Shown in pieces: positions 48,601-61,369 of a DNA stretch of 64,000 bases. Position numbers and translations under genes: made by a program. Source of the stretch: Rhabdornis inornatus (Eukaryota; Chordata; Aves; Passeriformes; Rhabdornithidae); assembly GCA_013397075.1 (NCBI GenBank), contig VWZS01003656.1, forward strand, positions 994,872-1,058,871, in the 5' to 3' direction. Every line of letters begins with the position of its first letter. The stretch's first letter is position 1. The notes beneath the pieces were generated by a model, which saw nothing but the letters and a program-made list of their open reading frames with translations, did not search any database and was not told the origin of the DNA.

Positions 48601-51600
48601 TAGTTTGCTTAACCCAGAGGTGACCAAGAAGTGGTTGCTGGCTGACTGTGCCCAGCCTTGAGGTTGCTCTCTCTGGCTGCCCTTCTCCAAAGGCTGCACA
48701 CGCTGCCATGCTGTGCTGTTCATTATCTGAGCAGCATCTGCAGTTCCCTTCTCTGTTACAGATGCCGCAGTCTGCTTAGTTTTGTGCAGCTGACACGCTG
48801 CCCTTACACTCCTGTGAGGCGTCTCTGTGGCTCCTCAGCCAGCTCATGTCTACCCTAGCCTGCTCAAGACTTGTCCTGCTTCTCACCCTGGACCACTCCA
48901 GTGAGCGAGTGCCCCTGGCGTGGCTGCCATGCAGGCATCCAGGGCATCCTCCCTTCTTGCTACTGTCTTAAGTCCCAGCATGAGACATTTGTTACCTGCC
49001 CTGCTTCAAAAATCTGTTCCTTCTCTGTTGCTTCTGTGCATCCCCTTTGTACCAGATCTTCCCTTTTCATGGCTTTCTACCTGACATCTCCCATCAATAA
49101 CAAGGCATTGCTTTCTGACTGTCCTCAGTCCGTTAGTTTCAGCATTGTGTTTGCCAGCAGAGGAGTGCTTGTCCATCAGTGTGTGTGTGTAACAGGGGCT
49201 GCTTGTCCCACACAGTGGTGGCATGCAGCAGGGAACTCTGCTGAGTTATTTTTTCTAGTCTACTAAGCTGTCAGGAAATGCCGTCTGTCTTTCTAGGCAG
49301 TGTGCTCATAAGGCCAATTTAAAAAATTAAAAAGAAAAAAATGAGAAACCAATCTGGCCATGGCTTTCCTTAGTTTTAAATCTTTGCTAACTACAGGGAG
49401 AATGCTGGATTCACATTTTAAATACTGTTTACAAAATAGTAACAGTCACAGGAACCAATACTATTATTTGGCTCTTGATTTAAGTTGCATATACAGACCA
49501 TGTAACCTATGCTGGCAGCTACTGAAATAAAGTCCACTTCTCTATGTTGGCTTGCTTGTCTTCCAGCCTTTTAAATCAGCTTACTTTATACCTTAGAGAA
49601 TACTTTTATTTCTATATATATCTTCTCTTCTATTGGCTACCCGCGATAATCCTGTGATCAGCCATGCAGCAGTGTCACTTGAGTAGAATATGGAACGATG
49701 CTGATCGTTTTCTCATAGGCTGTCATACTAGCCCAGAAATAGCATCCATCTACAATGGGAGAAGCTCTATTAACATTTACAACTGTTCCTTTTCCCGACC
49801 CTTGAGAATTGCTCCGTGGTAGATAAGCAATACTTTGTAATACGTTTCTTTGCGCTCAGTATTTTGGAGTTGAATTTTGAAATATAAAGGCACCTAATCC
49901 TGATCTGCTCTGGGATACACTGCTCTGCTCTTAGCAAGTGGAGCTGTGAATAGGATTAGCATTTCAACAGCTTCTTTTTTTAACTGTGAGCAATAAACTA
50001 AAATAATAGGGCCTGATTCAGAGCTCTCCAAAGTCAGCAGTAGTGCTTTGGCTGATGTACATTGGCTTTGGGTCAGGCCCATAAGAATGGGAAATTCAGT
50101 GTTACCCTAGAAAGGAAGGTGAATGTGTGAATTTTAGAGTTCCTGCTCCTGTGGAGTCTCTCCACACTGAGCTGAAATCCACGGATTTACAAGCCAACAA
50201 ACACGACTGTAAATTTGACGGCAGGTGAAAAGAAAATGTGTTGCTAGTCATGCAGTTAACTTGTGCTTTTTAATGATGTCAAGGGCACTTAGGACATGCA
50301 TATAAACAAGTAACCAGTAGAGGTATTTTTGCTGCTGTTCCTTTTCTCTTGCCTCGGACATGTGGAAGTGCAGACCATCATCAGGGCAGAACATGGGTTG
50401 GGCACTGTGGCCAGGGAGATGAGCTGTTGGGCTGGCAGGGCTTGCAGTGACTCGCTGCACTGAACACAGCCTTTCAAATTCATTAGCCATGGGCCCATGG
50501 GTGAGAGCCAGCTGTGAGCATCTGGCCCTAAGGGCCCAGCATGTGGTGTTACAGACCTGTACACTTCAACTAAAAGCTGTTTGAGGATTTACTGTGCCTG
50601 TGCCTCTGCCTGTACCGAGCAGGCGTGGCACTCTACCAAGCAGAGCCCATTTCTAATTCACAGCTCTTAAACAGGGCCTGGATTCCCAGTTTTTTACCTG
50701 CCTATCACCTATAAAATAGGTGATACCTTGAGCCTGCTTATTGGGCAGTAAGACTGCAGTTTTGCTGTTGCTTGCACAAGCTCTGAATTTCTGAACCTCA
50801 GCTTTCCACAGTGCTTTTTAAAAGCACAGCAACAGTGGCAATCCTGCAGCTTTCTACAGATACCTTTAAAACCCAGTTTTACTAAGTTCCTTCTCTCCTC
50901 CCTGTTTCTTACACATTGCACATGTATTTTGAGCTGTAGCTGATAATTTAACAGAAACCGAATAAATTACTCTGAAATCGAAAATGCCCACAGAGGTGGA
51001 TCAGATGTCACATGCATTTGAATCTCTGAGCATTACTAAAAGCTTTAGCATCACAACCTGTAGTGCTGAGTCCTTTCCAAAGCACTCTCACCTGGGAGTG
51101 AGGTGAGCAGTTGGAAGCAGCATTTGCTGAATGGTGGAGGCTGGGCTCCCCCGGAGTAGGCAGAAGGACACTGCTGGAGACAGGGGATGCGTTGCAGTGG
51201 TGACAGTTGTACTGCGACGTGCAGCTCTTTATCTTGAGGACAAGATTCTGATTGCTGCGATCTGGAGGGGATCAGGAGCAACCTTCAAGGCTCAAATAGT
51301 CCTTGGCTCTCAGCAGGAATATTTAGAGGGTTTAGTTCCTCATAGCAACAAAACACTTCAAGACATTTAACTGATTACACCCTTGCAGGTCGACAAGAAG
51401 CATTGTCTCCATTTTGCTATTGGGAGAACAAAAAGGCTTGAGATATTGGCCCCATGGGCTTAGGTTTCTGCTGATATTTGAACTTTCTTCCTGGCTGTTG
51501 GTCTTAGTGGGCTTCAACAAGGGAATTGTCTGGGAGAGACAGAACAGGAGTGCTGAGGGCTTCAGAAGGGGCTGTAGGTGTGTTTCTTTCCTGGATTTTC

Positions 51601-54600
51601 TCAGGCGAATTAGTAGCAAGAGCACTTATGTCTGCAGGCAGGATCTCAGTGTGGTGTGTGCTGCTTGGGCTCTGAGGAGGAGTCCCTGACATGCAGGGGC
51701 TGCAGAGCAGTGTGGCAGTGTGCCCAAAAGAGACACCCATGCATTCTTGGTGTCACAGCCTGCTCCTGTCCCCTTGGCTGCAACTATCCCTCTCCTGTGG
51801 GGTAGGCTGGGCAGTGAGAGGCAGGTGGAAGTGGGGTGATTTGGATCTCTTAGTTACGTGCCAGGATCCAGAATATTTTTTCAGCCATTTTAGAGAGGTG
51901 CTTGTCTCTGACTGGTGGCAGTGACAAAAGCTTGGGTGTGCTGCTGTAAGGTGCATGGTTGTAAATGAGCTGACCTGCATATTCTGTTTCCTAATCCTGA
52001 GTGATACTGTCAGCTCAGAGAGCTGAGCCTGGCTAATGACTGCAATCCACTGTGCTTTTCTTAGTGAGGATGTGTGGTGATCTGAGACAGTTGTTAAGTG
52101 CTACATCCTGAGAATCGGAACTGCACGTGCCCCATGGGTTCAGCATGTTTTAGACAGATAAATGGGGTTTGAGATGACCAGGGAGTTACTATGAGAAGAA
52201 CCAATGTCAGGTACATAGTAACCTGCAGTTACGTAGGAGGCAGATCAAATTAATGGAGTTTTCCCTCTGATAAAGGTAATGAAGAGCTTGCAAGGACTTG
52301 GTCTGCAGCTTCTGCACATAGGCACTGTCTCCCTGGTACAGGGAATGCCAAACAGCTGTGTGACAAGAGCAGTGCAGGCAGTGGGGCACCCCACTGCATG
52401 ACATTTGTGCTGAGACCTTGTTGATATTCTGAGGTGGAAGAAAATAGGGGCAGAGGGAGGTGTAAGAAACGAAATGGGAATAGGGACTGCAGAGAGATAT
52501 TCAGGGTGTCTTGGGACCCACTACCAGACAGAATCTTTTTCAGGGGAGGAGGGCATGACAGTGGAGGGTGAGAGTTGGGGAAATAACAGCTCTGGTCTCT
52601 CTTGTGCATTTAGGGTTTACTGTCAATTCTACGCAAACTAAAAAGCACCCCAGACCAGGAGGTGAGAATCCTCCTCTTGGGACTGGATAATGCAGGCAAG
52701 ACCACACTCCTGAAACAGCTGGCATCAGAGGACATCAGCCACATCACCCCAACACAGGTGAGGAAGGCCTTTCCTTCTTGAGGGAGTTACTGTGGTCCCA
52801 CCTGCCACCTTATACAAAGCATTAATGATTCATCAGTCTTTCAGTAAAAGGGGGAGCAACTGGAGCCTGGTGCACCATTAGATTTGTTTCTTTTCTGCCT
52901 AAGACGAGGCTTCCTTCCAGAGAGCTTCAGGCCAGATCGGTCAGGTAGTGCAAAAGTGGATGAGTGCTGTGGAGTTCTGCAAAAGGCTTTTGAGTCATGC
53001 TAGGGTTGCATGGATGTGACTTTGTTCCTGTTGTCCTTGCCAAACAGGGGACATGTAGAGTGGATGCTGCAGCACTGGACAAACCCTTGTCTCTTTGCAT
53101 CTTTCACCCAACCAGCTCCAAGGGTTCTGCATATACCAGTGCTCCTCCCTAATGTCTCTCATGCCCTTTTGTTGATCTTTGGGGCTGGAGGAGAGTGATG
53201 GCTCCCATCAGAAGCACTGCAACATTGCTCCAGAGGAGGTTGCTAGAGAGCTATGGGAGATGCTTCCCCCCACCCTGTAGCTGCCTCCCAGAGCTCCCAG
53301 CCCTGGCACCCTAATTCCAAGCCTTGGTCCCTGGGTGGTGTGGCAGCACACTGCCAGCCCACGCCACATCCTGTTTTTCTACTTGAATGCACTTTCAGTT
53401 GGTGCCCTAATTGATGAAATGGACCCTTCAGACGTGCAGCTGTTGCTCTTTTAAGCCCAGCATTAGCTGTGTCGTGTCGAATTGAGCTGAGACCTCTGGC
53501 TTCATATTAGTTGTGACTGTCTACTCAGCTTTCACAAGCTCAATCCTGCTTCTCACAGTGCCCTTGTTTTCTCCTTATCTGCAGCTCTCCCACCTCTTCC
53601 TGCATCCACCCTGCTGAGCCCTCTCAGGTCACCAACTGCATCATATGTCTCCATAGCCATGACAGCATCAACCCTTGACCCAAGAACACTGATAAAACTG
53701 ATGGTTTAGTGGCTGCTTATGTTGGTGCCTCTCTCATAGCTGATCCATCTTTGTGGCTGCCCACCCCATCTCACTGCACATTGCAAGCATGGGATATATA
53801 AGGTGTTAGTCTGGCTATGAACATGCTCCAGTCATTCAGGTTTATGCTCTATGTGGCTTTGTTTCTGCTCTTTCCAGGGCTTCAACATCAAAAGTGTACA
53901 GTCTCAAGGTTTCAAACTGAATGTGTGGGACATAGGCGGACAGAGGAAGATCAGACCATACTGGAGGAACTATTTTGAAAACACTGATATCCTTGTGAGT
54001 ATTGGCTGCAGCTGAATGCTGTGTTCATGCAATGGCTTTCCAAGGTCTCAGCCAGAAATTCAGAAACAAGTAATGTAATGTCCCAGCCCTCAGCAACACC
54101 ATTGCCATTGTAACAGGAGTTATTCTGAGCTAAATGGCAAGATTGGTTGAGTGCAGTAAGAAAAATACAGTTATGCTTGCAGAAATCATTCAGTTGCATG
54201 TTTTTACTTTCACAGGATGGTGCTGTTTATAGCCAGTTCCTTTCCTCTCAACTCAGTCTCTTTCAAATGAAAGAACATTAATAATGTATACTTTACCCAT
54301 CTATAGCTCCTTTCACTGGAGGCTCTGAAGGCCTGTCATGGGCATTAGTCACTTAAGCATCATGTGTAGAGGTAGATCAATATGGTGCCCTTGTTTTATA
54401 GGTGAGGAAACTGAGGCATAAGAATTAAATGCTCTGTCTGACATCAGATAGGAAAGCTTCTGACTGAGGGACACAGAAGGACCCATTGTCTTTTCTTTTG
54501 CTCCTTTAATCATAAGACTCTCTTTTAATGGTTTTGACAACTTAGCTGTAATTACCTTACAATTAGCTACAGATGACCACAATTGTATTTACATTGCAGG

Positions 54601-57600
54601 ACCCTTGTTTTTCCATGCCAGAGCACATTGCCCTGGGTCCCTTCAGGTGCTGCCTTGCCTAGTTTCAAAGATCACCTCTAGCATGCAGCCACATATGCCA
54701 CGATGAAGGCAGACTGGGGGCTGCAGGCCTCTCTCTGCCCCAAGCAATATTGCCTGTGGGAACCGAGAAAAGCCAAGGTCTGCAGGCTCCCATGGGAAAG
54801 TGACAAGCTCTCTTAGAAAGATGCCACTCCTCCCTCCTGTCACACACATACTCAGTAATGTGTCAGGAGCTTCAATGCACTTGCACGGAAGGATCAGTGC
54901 AAGTAGGAATAGGACTCTGTTCACCAGGGCTCGTGTCCAGTCCTGAAAGGCCTGGCTGTGCCTGCAGGCTTAGAAAACATTGTCCAAATGAAGCTGTTAT
55001 TTAAATGTGACTAATAAACCCTTGATACTCTCTTTTGCCAATCTTCATTTTTGACCCTTTATTTGGAATCTAAAGTTTGAGGACAGCCACCACTGCATAA
55101 ACCCAGTGGATTGCTTTTGCAGAAAGGAACTGTGAGATTTTCCATGGGGTAAGATCTGGGTTTGAGAAACAAGCAGAACACACACTGTGGCTGTTGAGGA
55201 CAGAGACATGGTGTGACTGTACCCACTGAGCCCAGGCTCTGGCGCTGTGTGTGGTGGGGAGGCAGTAAGTGTGCAGATCAAGGTCAGCCCTGCAAAGCAG
55301 CAGCGTTGGGATCTCTGCCTGCTGTGGCAGGTGCTCAGGCTGCAGAGGCTGTGCAACCACAAAACAATATCTGGAAGGCTCTGCTGGCAAAGACAATGAG
55401 CTACACTGGCCTGTAAGCTTCCACCCTTCCCAATGTGTGCTGCATGGGAGGTGCAGAAATAAAGGTGAATTTGAAGACTGAAGGAGATGAAAGCAGTTGT
55501 TTTCCCCGCCCTTCTCTCACCCCAGTTAAAGCAATGTACAGAGAAACCCCTTCTTTTCGTATGAGTAAGAAAATGGGTGGATAGAAGCAGAATCAGTTTG
55601 GGGGAAGCAGCAGCGTGAATTCAGAGAAATAGCTTCTGCACAGATGGACTTGAGTTCCCCTAGCTGCACTTCATGCTGACAACCCAGTCCCAAAGTGGGA
55701 GATGTTGGCATGTTGGGGCAGTGCTTTGCTATTTCCATGCACACCAAAACTGGGATCACATGTGTGCTGATGGCTCGCTCTGTCTTCTGCTAGTCCTCAC
55801 CCCTGTTTTAGCCAGTAATTTTACCTTCTGACAAACCTGGTGCAGATTGTGCATTTATAAATTGAGCCAACTTATCCCTCATGCTGTTTCTTAATCTAGT
55901 CCTATCACTTGCAATTTCTGCCCAACCCATTTATTCCAGGTTGTGTTTTGGCTTGTTTCTCAAAGGAGGTACCCAGCTTTACAGGAATTTCTTTCTCAAA
56001 TCTCCATTCTCCAATATGGTGTTCAAATTTGCAAACTCTGTTAACGAAGCACCACAGGCAAAAACAGGCTCTTGTGTGGCCTTGGCCATAAAAGGAAGTT
56101 GGACATGAGATACACTACAGTTCCCAGGACCCCCTGCTTCTCTCCTCTCCTAAACTGTATTGCATAAAACAGAAAGGACCCTCTAAAGACTATTAAAAAG
56201 CAGGAAGTAATTACAAATTCAAATCCATGCAGGTGCCTTTGAATGAGAGCTTGGTCTTGCATCACACACCTGTGATATTTGGAAGCTTAACGCAGGCAAA
56301 TAAGGTGTGGGTATCTGGCTGATTGCATATTCAGACAGGCACCTGCAGCTATTTGGCACAGTGCTTGCTGGTTTGGAAGCAGGCACTCGGCACATACTTT
56401 ACGTTCTCTGTGCTGTGCTTTTGTGGCTTTTGCCCCAAGCACTGTTGTCTCTAGTTCTCATCTTGCAAAACAGCTCCCTAGTGGGGAATGAGTGGTGCAG
56501 GAGAAAGCCTGGCTGGATGGGACCCAGAGCTATTCCTTCCCAGATAGAGAAGCACCGTAATATGGAAGGTGCCACCTTTCATTTCACAAGCGGCACTCAA
56601 CCATTGCATTCATGTGTTGTGGTCTTCCCCAGAGATGTCCTGAGGGAGCACAGATGACAGTCCAGTCTCACCCCAGAACAGAACTGCTAGCCCTGCAGCT
56701 TCTTCCTTTCTTTTGGTCTGTGTTTCCTATTCTAAGTGGATGCATAGGGGTGGATGCTTGGTAGGGGTGGGGAGGATGTGTGCAGCTGATCCAGTATTGG
56801 TGCACGTGCTTGAGATCACATTGCAGGGAGAGGGCTGTGTGTCACACCGTGCCCACGGGCTGGTCCCCATCACGTGGCACCGGGTGCATGCTCTGCTGAC
56901 GCATCCCCATGCAGCTACGTCCACCCTGCCGCGTGTCCCCCAACCTCTGTCAGTGCACATCAGCCCCCAAGTGATCTGCAGAGCGGCTGGGAGGTTGCTG
57001 GGTTACCTCCTCAGGCCTCGCATACAGATTCTCCTGCTGCGTGTTTGGTCCCATTTCAAACAACTCAAATGCTGCTCATTAAGAGAGTGCCTATAGTTTA
57101 ATAGATGTTGCTGCTAGAGATCTTCCCTCCCCCTACTATTTGGTCGAAATTATCCTGAAAGCATGGAGTCTTGTGCTGAGACTGCCTGCAAGGATGCCAT
57201 TTATCTTGATGGCGGGGTGCTGTGCTCATCTATTCCCTGAAAACCAGGCTGACACTTGCTCCCTGTAAGCTACCAAAGAGCATGCAGATGACATGCTAGC
57301 AGCTTCAATCACTACTGATGGGGAATGGCAGCAACTGGAAGCAAAATGCTCAGTGTTTGTCACCAGTCCTGTCCCTGTCTGCTGTCCCAGCATCCTTCTT
57401 CAAAAACCTTCACGTATCAAGCAAAGAAAAATGGATACCAGTCTATTCTTGGCTTCCTGTTGTACTGATGTTCCCCATTTTTTCAGATGGCAACTGAAGA
57501 TGGAGTCTTGCAGGCTGAATCCAGCCCCCATACCCAACCACCCTCTCCAGGAAGCTGCAGTAGGATTGCCTGATGGAGGCAAACACAATGTTCCCAACAC

Positions 57601-60243
57601 ATTCATGTGTCCCCTGAGTGCCATTGTGTGCCTTGGTGGCTTATTGAGGAGGTGATGCTAGAGGACAGCACGGCACAGTCACACCAGGCCAGTGTTTGTA
57701 CACTTGGCTGGGATGAAAGGCCATGTCTGGCTCCCCAGGTTTTGCCCTCCTATGCTCAGTTTCGTCTTGTAACAATAACTCTGAAACAATACCAGCAGTC
57801 TCCTGTTCTCTTCAGATAATATATGCTATGGAGATGGTGACAGCATGCCCAGTACTGCTGCCAACGCCTTTCTCTCTCTACCCACATGCTTGTCCATTCC
57901 CCTAGTATTAAAAGAGGTGGTTCCTCTCCTTTCAGAACATCATGAAGTTTTGTCAACATTTTCTGCAAATAATAGCAATGATCTTTGTGCCCAAAAGCTA
58001 ATTAGTAGGTTCAGCTCACTTAAGCACGTGCTACTGTGGAAGAGTGTCTTCTGGGAAGAGTAACTTTTCCTGTAATTTCTTTTTTCAGATCTATGTCATT
58101 GACAGTGCAGATAGGAAGAGGTTTGAAGAAACAGGTCAGGTAAGTTACTTATGCCCAGCTTCCTTTGAAGTAACTCAGTGCTTCTGAGTGCCCCTTGCTC
58201 ACAAAAGTTAGGAAGAGGATTTTGTTGTTTATGAAGGAAATTTGCATTTCAAGAGACTTGCCTTTCAACATCAATACAGATTGTTTTGGTAGATGTGAAA
58301 CAGGGAAAATAGGTAGCCTAATTCTGTTTAAATAGAACAGTGTTCATTAAAGTTATACAATAATAGGAAATGGAGCCTAATACTGAAAGCACAAACTTCT
58401 CTAAGTCCTTTAAACCTTGCTAAACCAAAACCCTGAGGAATCCTGTTTTCTTATTTACAAAGCTGAAATGGAAATCATATTGACTTGATCGTCTTTTGGA
58501 TGTAATTGAAAAAAAGCTAAGAACTTTCTAACTAATAGTGGCCAGAAAATAAGATTTCCATTTTGCAAAGTTCTGATATTTTGTAACATTTTTTGTTTTA
58601 GGTTGAAACAAAAATAGGATTTTTAAACTTTGTTGTGTAGAATTCAGAAAGTGACAGCATCCCCAAATAGCTAGCAATGGATTTACCCCACAGAAATGGG
58701 AGATGTAGATTAAAGCCTTCTGTTCTGCCTGATTTGAAGGAGACACTTGATCTTTTGCCTCTCAAGTCTCATGGACACACTCCAACAGCAGAACTGTTGG
58801 TTGTTCTAGGGGTGAGAGACTCTTTCCCCTGCTGGAGCTATTTCATTTTATATCAGTAATTAAATATTCATTGGGCAAAAGAGAGGGAAAGGAAGCAGCA
58901 GCTTAGATCACTTGCCTGAGTCAGGCGGAGTCAGCCTAGACCCCTCCTCATATTTCCACAAACACTTTTGGTTTAAATAAATCAGCCGTGTCAGATGAAA
59001 GACCTATTTTGTTGAAAAATTCCCATCCAGTTCTGTTTATAACTCCATCCTCTCATCCTGGCTTCCAAACCAAATATTGCTCTTGGGGGGATGGAGTTGT
59101 ATTTCCGATGCAGTTTAGCATTTCCCCAACTACACTTGTTTAATCCAGAAGTTTCTATTCAGTGGATAAAAGATGTTAGAACATTATCTGAATTCATGAG
59201 ACCTTTCCAGCTAAATAAGGAGGCCACAAAAATCTCCTATACTCATCTGTCTGCAATGCCAGCAGTCCCTACAGGTTCACATTCTGCTGAGTTTGTTGTA
59301 CGTTCCCATAGGGAAGTGACTTGAGACTGAGTGCCGGTTTCACATGAGACCATTGCACAACCTAGGCATGAAGTATTTCAGCCGCCATTGATCCACTGCA
59401 GATTCAGACTTGAGCTATTCAAAAAATCTTTTTGAGTCAACTGGTTTTGAATGAACAAACCCATTTTTTAAGATGCCACCCAATGTGTGCTGTGCATATG
59501 GAGCCAAAATGCAGCTATTAGGGCTGATCTAGCTTGTCTTCAGCTAACCAATGCCTTCCAAAGCATCAGCACTTTCCTGTGGGAGATTTNTGATTAAGAC
59601 TTCAAACAACCCCTTGAAACTCATGATTGATTAGCAAAGATATCAGGACCAGTGTCAACGGTTGCTCAGGTACAAATGTCAGTCAGGCAATAACTTAAGA
59701 CAGATTCCTCATACTGCCAATTTACATGGGTTTTTTTGCTGTTTCATCCGTTTTGGTCTCCTGGGATCAGAGACTAGTAAAACACAGAGTTGTAGCCTTT
59801 AAGGCAACTGCTAATTTCAGACCAAAATGAAGATTTTCTAACCTGTAATTGGAAGAAATAGCTTTTGAACCTTGGGCAGAGATGATTGTATACATTTTTG
59901 CTCTCTTATAATAAGCTCTAGATTTCACTGGAACACACTCTTCTAGCATTTGCCCTAAATATATTTCTAATTAGAGACAAGCACTGGTGGTTGAAGGTTT
60001 TCTTCCCTTCCCCTCTCACCATCTTCCCCCCACCCCACTCCCTTGTAAATGATACAGGAGCTGGCTGAGCTTTTGGATGAAGAAAAGCTTAGTGGAGTCC
60101 CCGTGCTCATATTTGCTAACAAGCAAGATTTGCTGACTGCTGCCCCTGCTTCGGAGATTGCCGAGGGACTGAACCTACACACAATCCGGGACAGAGTCTG
60201 GCAGATCCAGTCTTGTTCAGCTCTTTCGGGAGAGGGAGTACAG
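42607..60243 (+). CDS. ARL3: ARF-like GTPase 3, 5' part (residues 1-167 of expected 182)
   Basis: ARL3 is a small GTPase that, once loaded with GTP by ARL13B, releases lipidated cargo from UNC119 and PDE6D inside cilia; RP2 is its GAP. Coding exons: inferred ATG 42607-42609, then 52614-52757, 53878-53994, 58089-58139, 60058-60243. Together they give 167 residues in continuous frame. Motifs: P-loop GLDNAGKT (24-31, Thr31), switch region around PTQGFN (47-52), WDIGGQ (66-71, catalytic Gln71), NKQD (126-129) and SCSAL (157-161). Arg149 and Tyr90, changed in human ciliopathy or retinal disease, are intact. The final DGMNWVC…-type exon of 15 codons was not found before 64000 and must lie beyond the right edge. 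Exons 2-5 are certain. Exon 1 is inferred because exon 2 opens exactly at Gly2, and the N at 42634 leaves room for another exon 1. Compared with remembered human sequence, changes are few (T13, R79, D112, G118, S162). Confidence 0.93.
42634..42634. other. Assembly gap (single N) at ARL3 exon 1
   Basis: The N lies 20 bases past the X-box in very GC-rich sequence, a context that often drops out of short-read assemblies. Unknown sequence, possibly including ARL3 exon 1 or 5' UTR, may be missing. Confidence 0.8.
42747..42995 (+). mobile_element. CR1 LINE 3' fragment, plus orientation
   Basis: Shows 'gaggcaacgagcagaag', 'aggaaattccacctgagtgc', 'cacactggaacagattgccc', 'tggagatattcc' and the tail 'cctgtgattgtgtgac'. 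It is truncated at both ends and lies at the start of ARL3 intron 1, about 110 bases after the gap. Confidence 0.85.
42996..43204 (+). other. Short unique stretch between two CR1 copies
   Basis: About 200 bases of GC-rich sequence separating two same-strand CR1 fragments in ARL3 intron 1. The phrase 'aaggatggggccagcctggg' and similar G-rich words are all that is visible; no gene. Confidence 0.4.
43205..43675 (+). mobile_element. CR1 LINE 3' fragment, plus orientation
   Basis: Follows the CR1 3' region from 'ggcaacagaactcgtgaagg' through 'ggagcacaagtcctgtgagg', 'aggaagaatttcttcac', 'ggactgcccagggaggtg' and 'ctggaggtgtttag' to the end 'ttgtgattctgtgag'. Second of two adjacent same-orientation copies in ARL3 intron 1. 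Confidence 0.9.
43676..44870 (+). other. Purine-rich (G/A) block in ARL3 intron 1
   Basis: About 1.2 kb with strong strand asymmetry: the plus strand is rich in GGA, GGGG and GAGG words, giving Pro/Ser/Leu-rich false frames on the minus strand. No exact tandem period was seen. It may be a decayed minisatellite or simply R-loop-prone GA-rich DNA downstream of the promoter. Confidence 0.5.
44871..52613 (+). other. ARL3: Remainder of ARL3 intron 1
   Basis: Ordinary intronic sequence reaching the exon 2 acceptor. It contains a MIR fragment near 46070 and a short (GT)n near 49183, with no recognisable coding exon or RNA gene. Open frames here are all under about 135 codons and unlike any family I know. 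Confidence 0.75.
46070..46145 (+). repeat. MIR SINE fragment
   Basis: The phrase 'ttgaggaaactgagtcacag' with 'ctgacataaggcaca' after it matches the MIR core order in plus orientation. Old and truncated. Confidence 0.65.
52614..52757 (+). CDS. ARL3: ARL3 exon 2 (residues 2-49)
   Basis: Acceptor GCATTTAG, donor CAG|GTGAGG. Encodes GLLSILRKLKSTPDQ, the amphipathic N-terminal helix, then the P-loop LGLDNAGKTTLL and SEDISHITPTQ. Phase 0 at both ends. Confidence 0.97.
52758..53877 (+). other. ARL3: ARL3 intron 2
   Basis: GT-AG intron of 1.12 kb between the P-loop exon and the switch exon. No repeat or other gene recognised. Confidence 0.9.
53878..53994 (+). CDS. ARL3: ARL3 exon 3 (residues 50-88)
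   Basis: Acceptor TTTCCAG, donor CTT|GTGAGT. Encodes GFNIKSVQSQGFKLNVWDIG and GQRKIRPYWRNYFENTDIL, with the interswitch and switch II, including Asp67 and Gln71. Confidence 0.97.
53995..58088 (+). other. ARL3: ARL3 intron 3
   Basis: GT-AG intron of 4.1 kb. Contains one MIR fragment near 54375-54450. The rest is unremarkable, with only short unrecognised open frames. Confidence 0.9.
54375..54450 (+). repeat. MIR SINE fragment
   Basis: 'ttttataggtgaggaaactg' then 'aggcataagaattaaatgctctgtctgaca' preserves the conserved MIR centre and the following segment in plus orientation. Confidence 0.7.
58089..58139 (+). CDS. ARL3: ARL3 exon 4 (residues 89-105)
   Basis: Acceptor TTTTCAG, donor CAG|GTAAGT. 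Encodes IYVIDSADRKRFEETGQ; 51 nt, so skipping would keep the frame but remove a central strand. Too short to stand out as an open frame on its own. Confidence 0.96.
58140..60057 (+). other. ARL3: ARL3 intron 4
   Basis: GT-AG intron of 1.9 kb ending in a C/T-rich tract with a run of CCCC before the exon 5 acceptor. Holds the third assembly N (59590). No repeat recognised. Confidence 0.9.
59590..59590. other. Assembly gap (single N) in ARL3 intron 4
   Basis: Lone N between 'gggagattt' and 'tgattaag'. Unlike the gap at 35556, the flanks are not duplicated. Confidence 0.8.
60058..60243 (+). CDS. ARL3: ARL3 exon 5 (residues 106-167)
   Basis: Acceptor GATACAG after a C-rich tract, donor CAG|GTGAGG. 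Encodes ELAELLDEEKLSGVPVLIFA, the guanine-specificity motif NKQD, GLNLHTIRDRVWQIQ and the SCSAL motif, ending GEGVQ in phase 0. Confidence 0.97.
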
Positions 60244-61369
60244 GTGAGGCTCTGCAGAAGGCTTGCTGTGCCAGCAGGCCATCTGTAAGAGATTGTTGAT
60301 CTGCAGGGTGGGGCTGGACCAGCTACCTCACCGATGGGGGTCAGCACAGCCAAAGCCTTGCAGTGCAAAACACGGTGGGGTGCGTGTCTTGGGTCCTGTG
60401 CAAAGGGAAGGGAGAGCTGTGAGCCCTTGAGATCTCTCCATCCCTCGTAAAGGGGAGAGAGGTTGCCTCCCCACCCAGGAGCCCTTAGCTGGCCCAGATG
60501 AAGACATTGATTTCTTTTAAAGAGACTGCTGTCAGGTTAATCATTCTCACAAAACAAATCGTCTTTTACTATTAACCCTTTGACTGGTACGAGTGTGCAC
60601 TCTAGAAATCTGATTTACCTTTGCTACTGATGTCATTTGGCATTTTACTAAACCCAGGCACCAGGGAGAAAAACTGATCAATTTTTCTGATCCAGAGAAT
60701 TGCAAGAGTTGCACATAGAGCAATGACCACCTCTTATGTTAGCATGTGGGGCAGCAAAAACACACTGGGGGTCTGCACTGTGTCCCTGTGCTGAACTGTA
60801 ATAGTTGTGTTTTGGGCTCCTGTGCTGTAGTCAGTTCCTGCAGTATAGTAGCTCTTTGTAATGTAAATGGGACCTAGGTTTGTTTATTTCACTCTTAGGC
60901 TTTCCTGAATTAATGAAGTATTTGCAGAGCTTGAAATCTGACTACTCCCTTCACTGATATTTAAAGAAACAGAATGGTGAAGACATTTATCTTTACTGCA
61001 GTTTCAGTAAAACCTTATTTGCAGATGCTACAGAGCAGTTCAGGATAGTCAGATCTCAAGCTGAGTGTGAAGAGAAGCAGCCCTCCATGCTGAGTGGGCA
61101 GTAAAATGGCAGATGAAATTCAGTGTTGACAAGTGCAAAATAATGCACATGAGAAACAACAATCCTAATTATACACATACGACGATGGACTCGAAATTAG
61201 CTGCCATTACTCAGAAGCAGATCCTTGGGAACAGAGCTCGTCAAAGGCCAGAGAGGAAAATTCAAATGCTAGACAATTACAGGAAAGCAAACAAGAAACA
61301 TCTTTTTAGCAGGTTAAAATCATTGTGAGCCAATACCTTGAATATGACCTCAATTTCTGCTTCTGCAAC

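Noticed and set aside
51380..51430. Possible MIR fragment ('tctccattttgctattggg')
   Set aside because: Only a few words match the MIR core order; too diverged to support.
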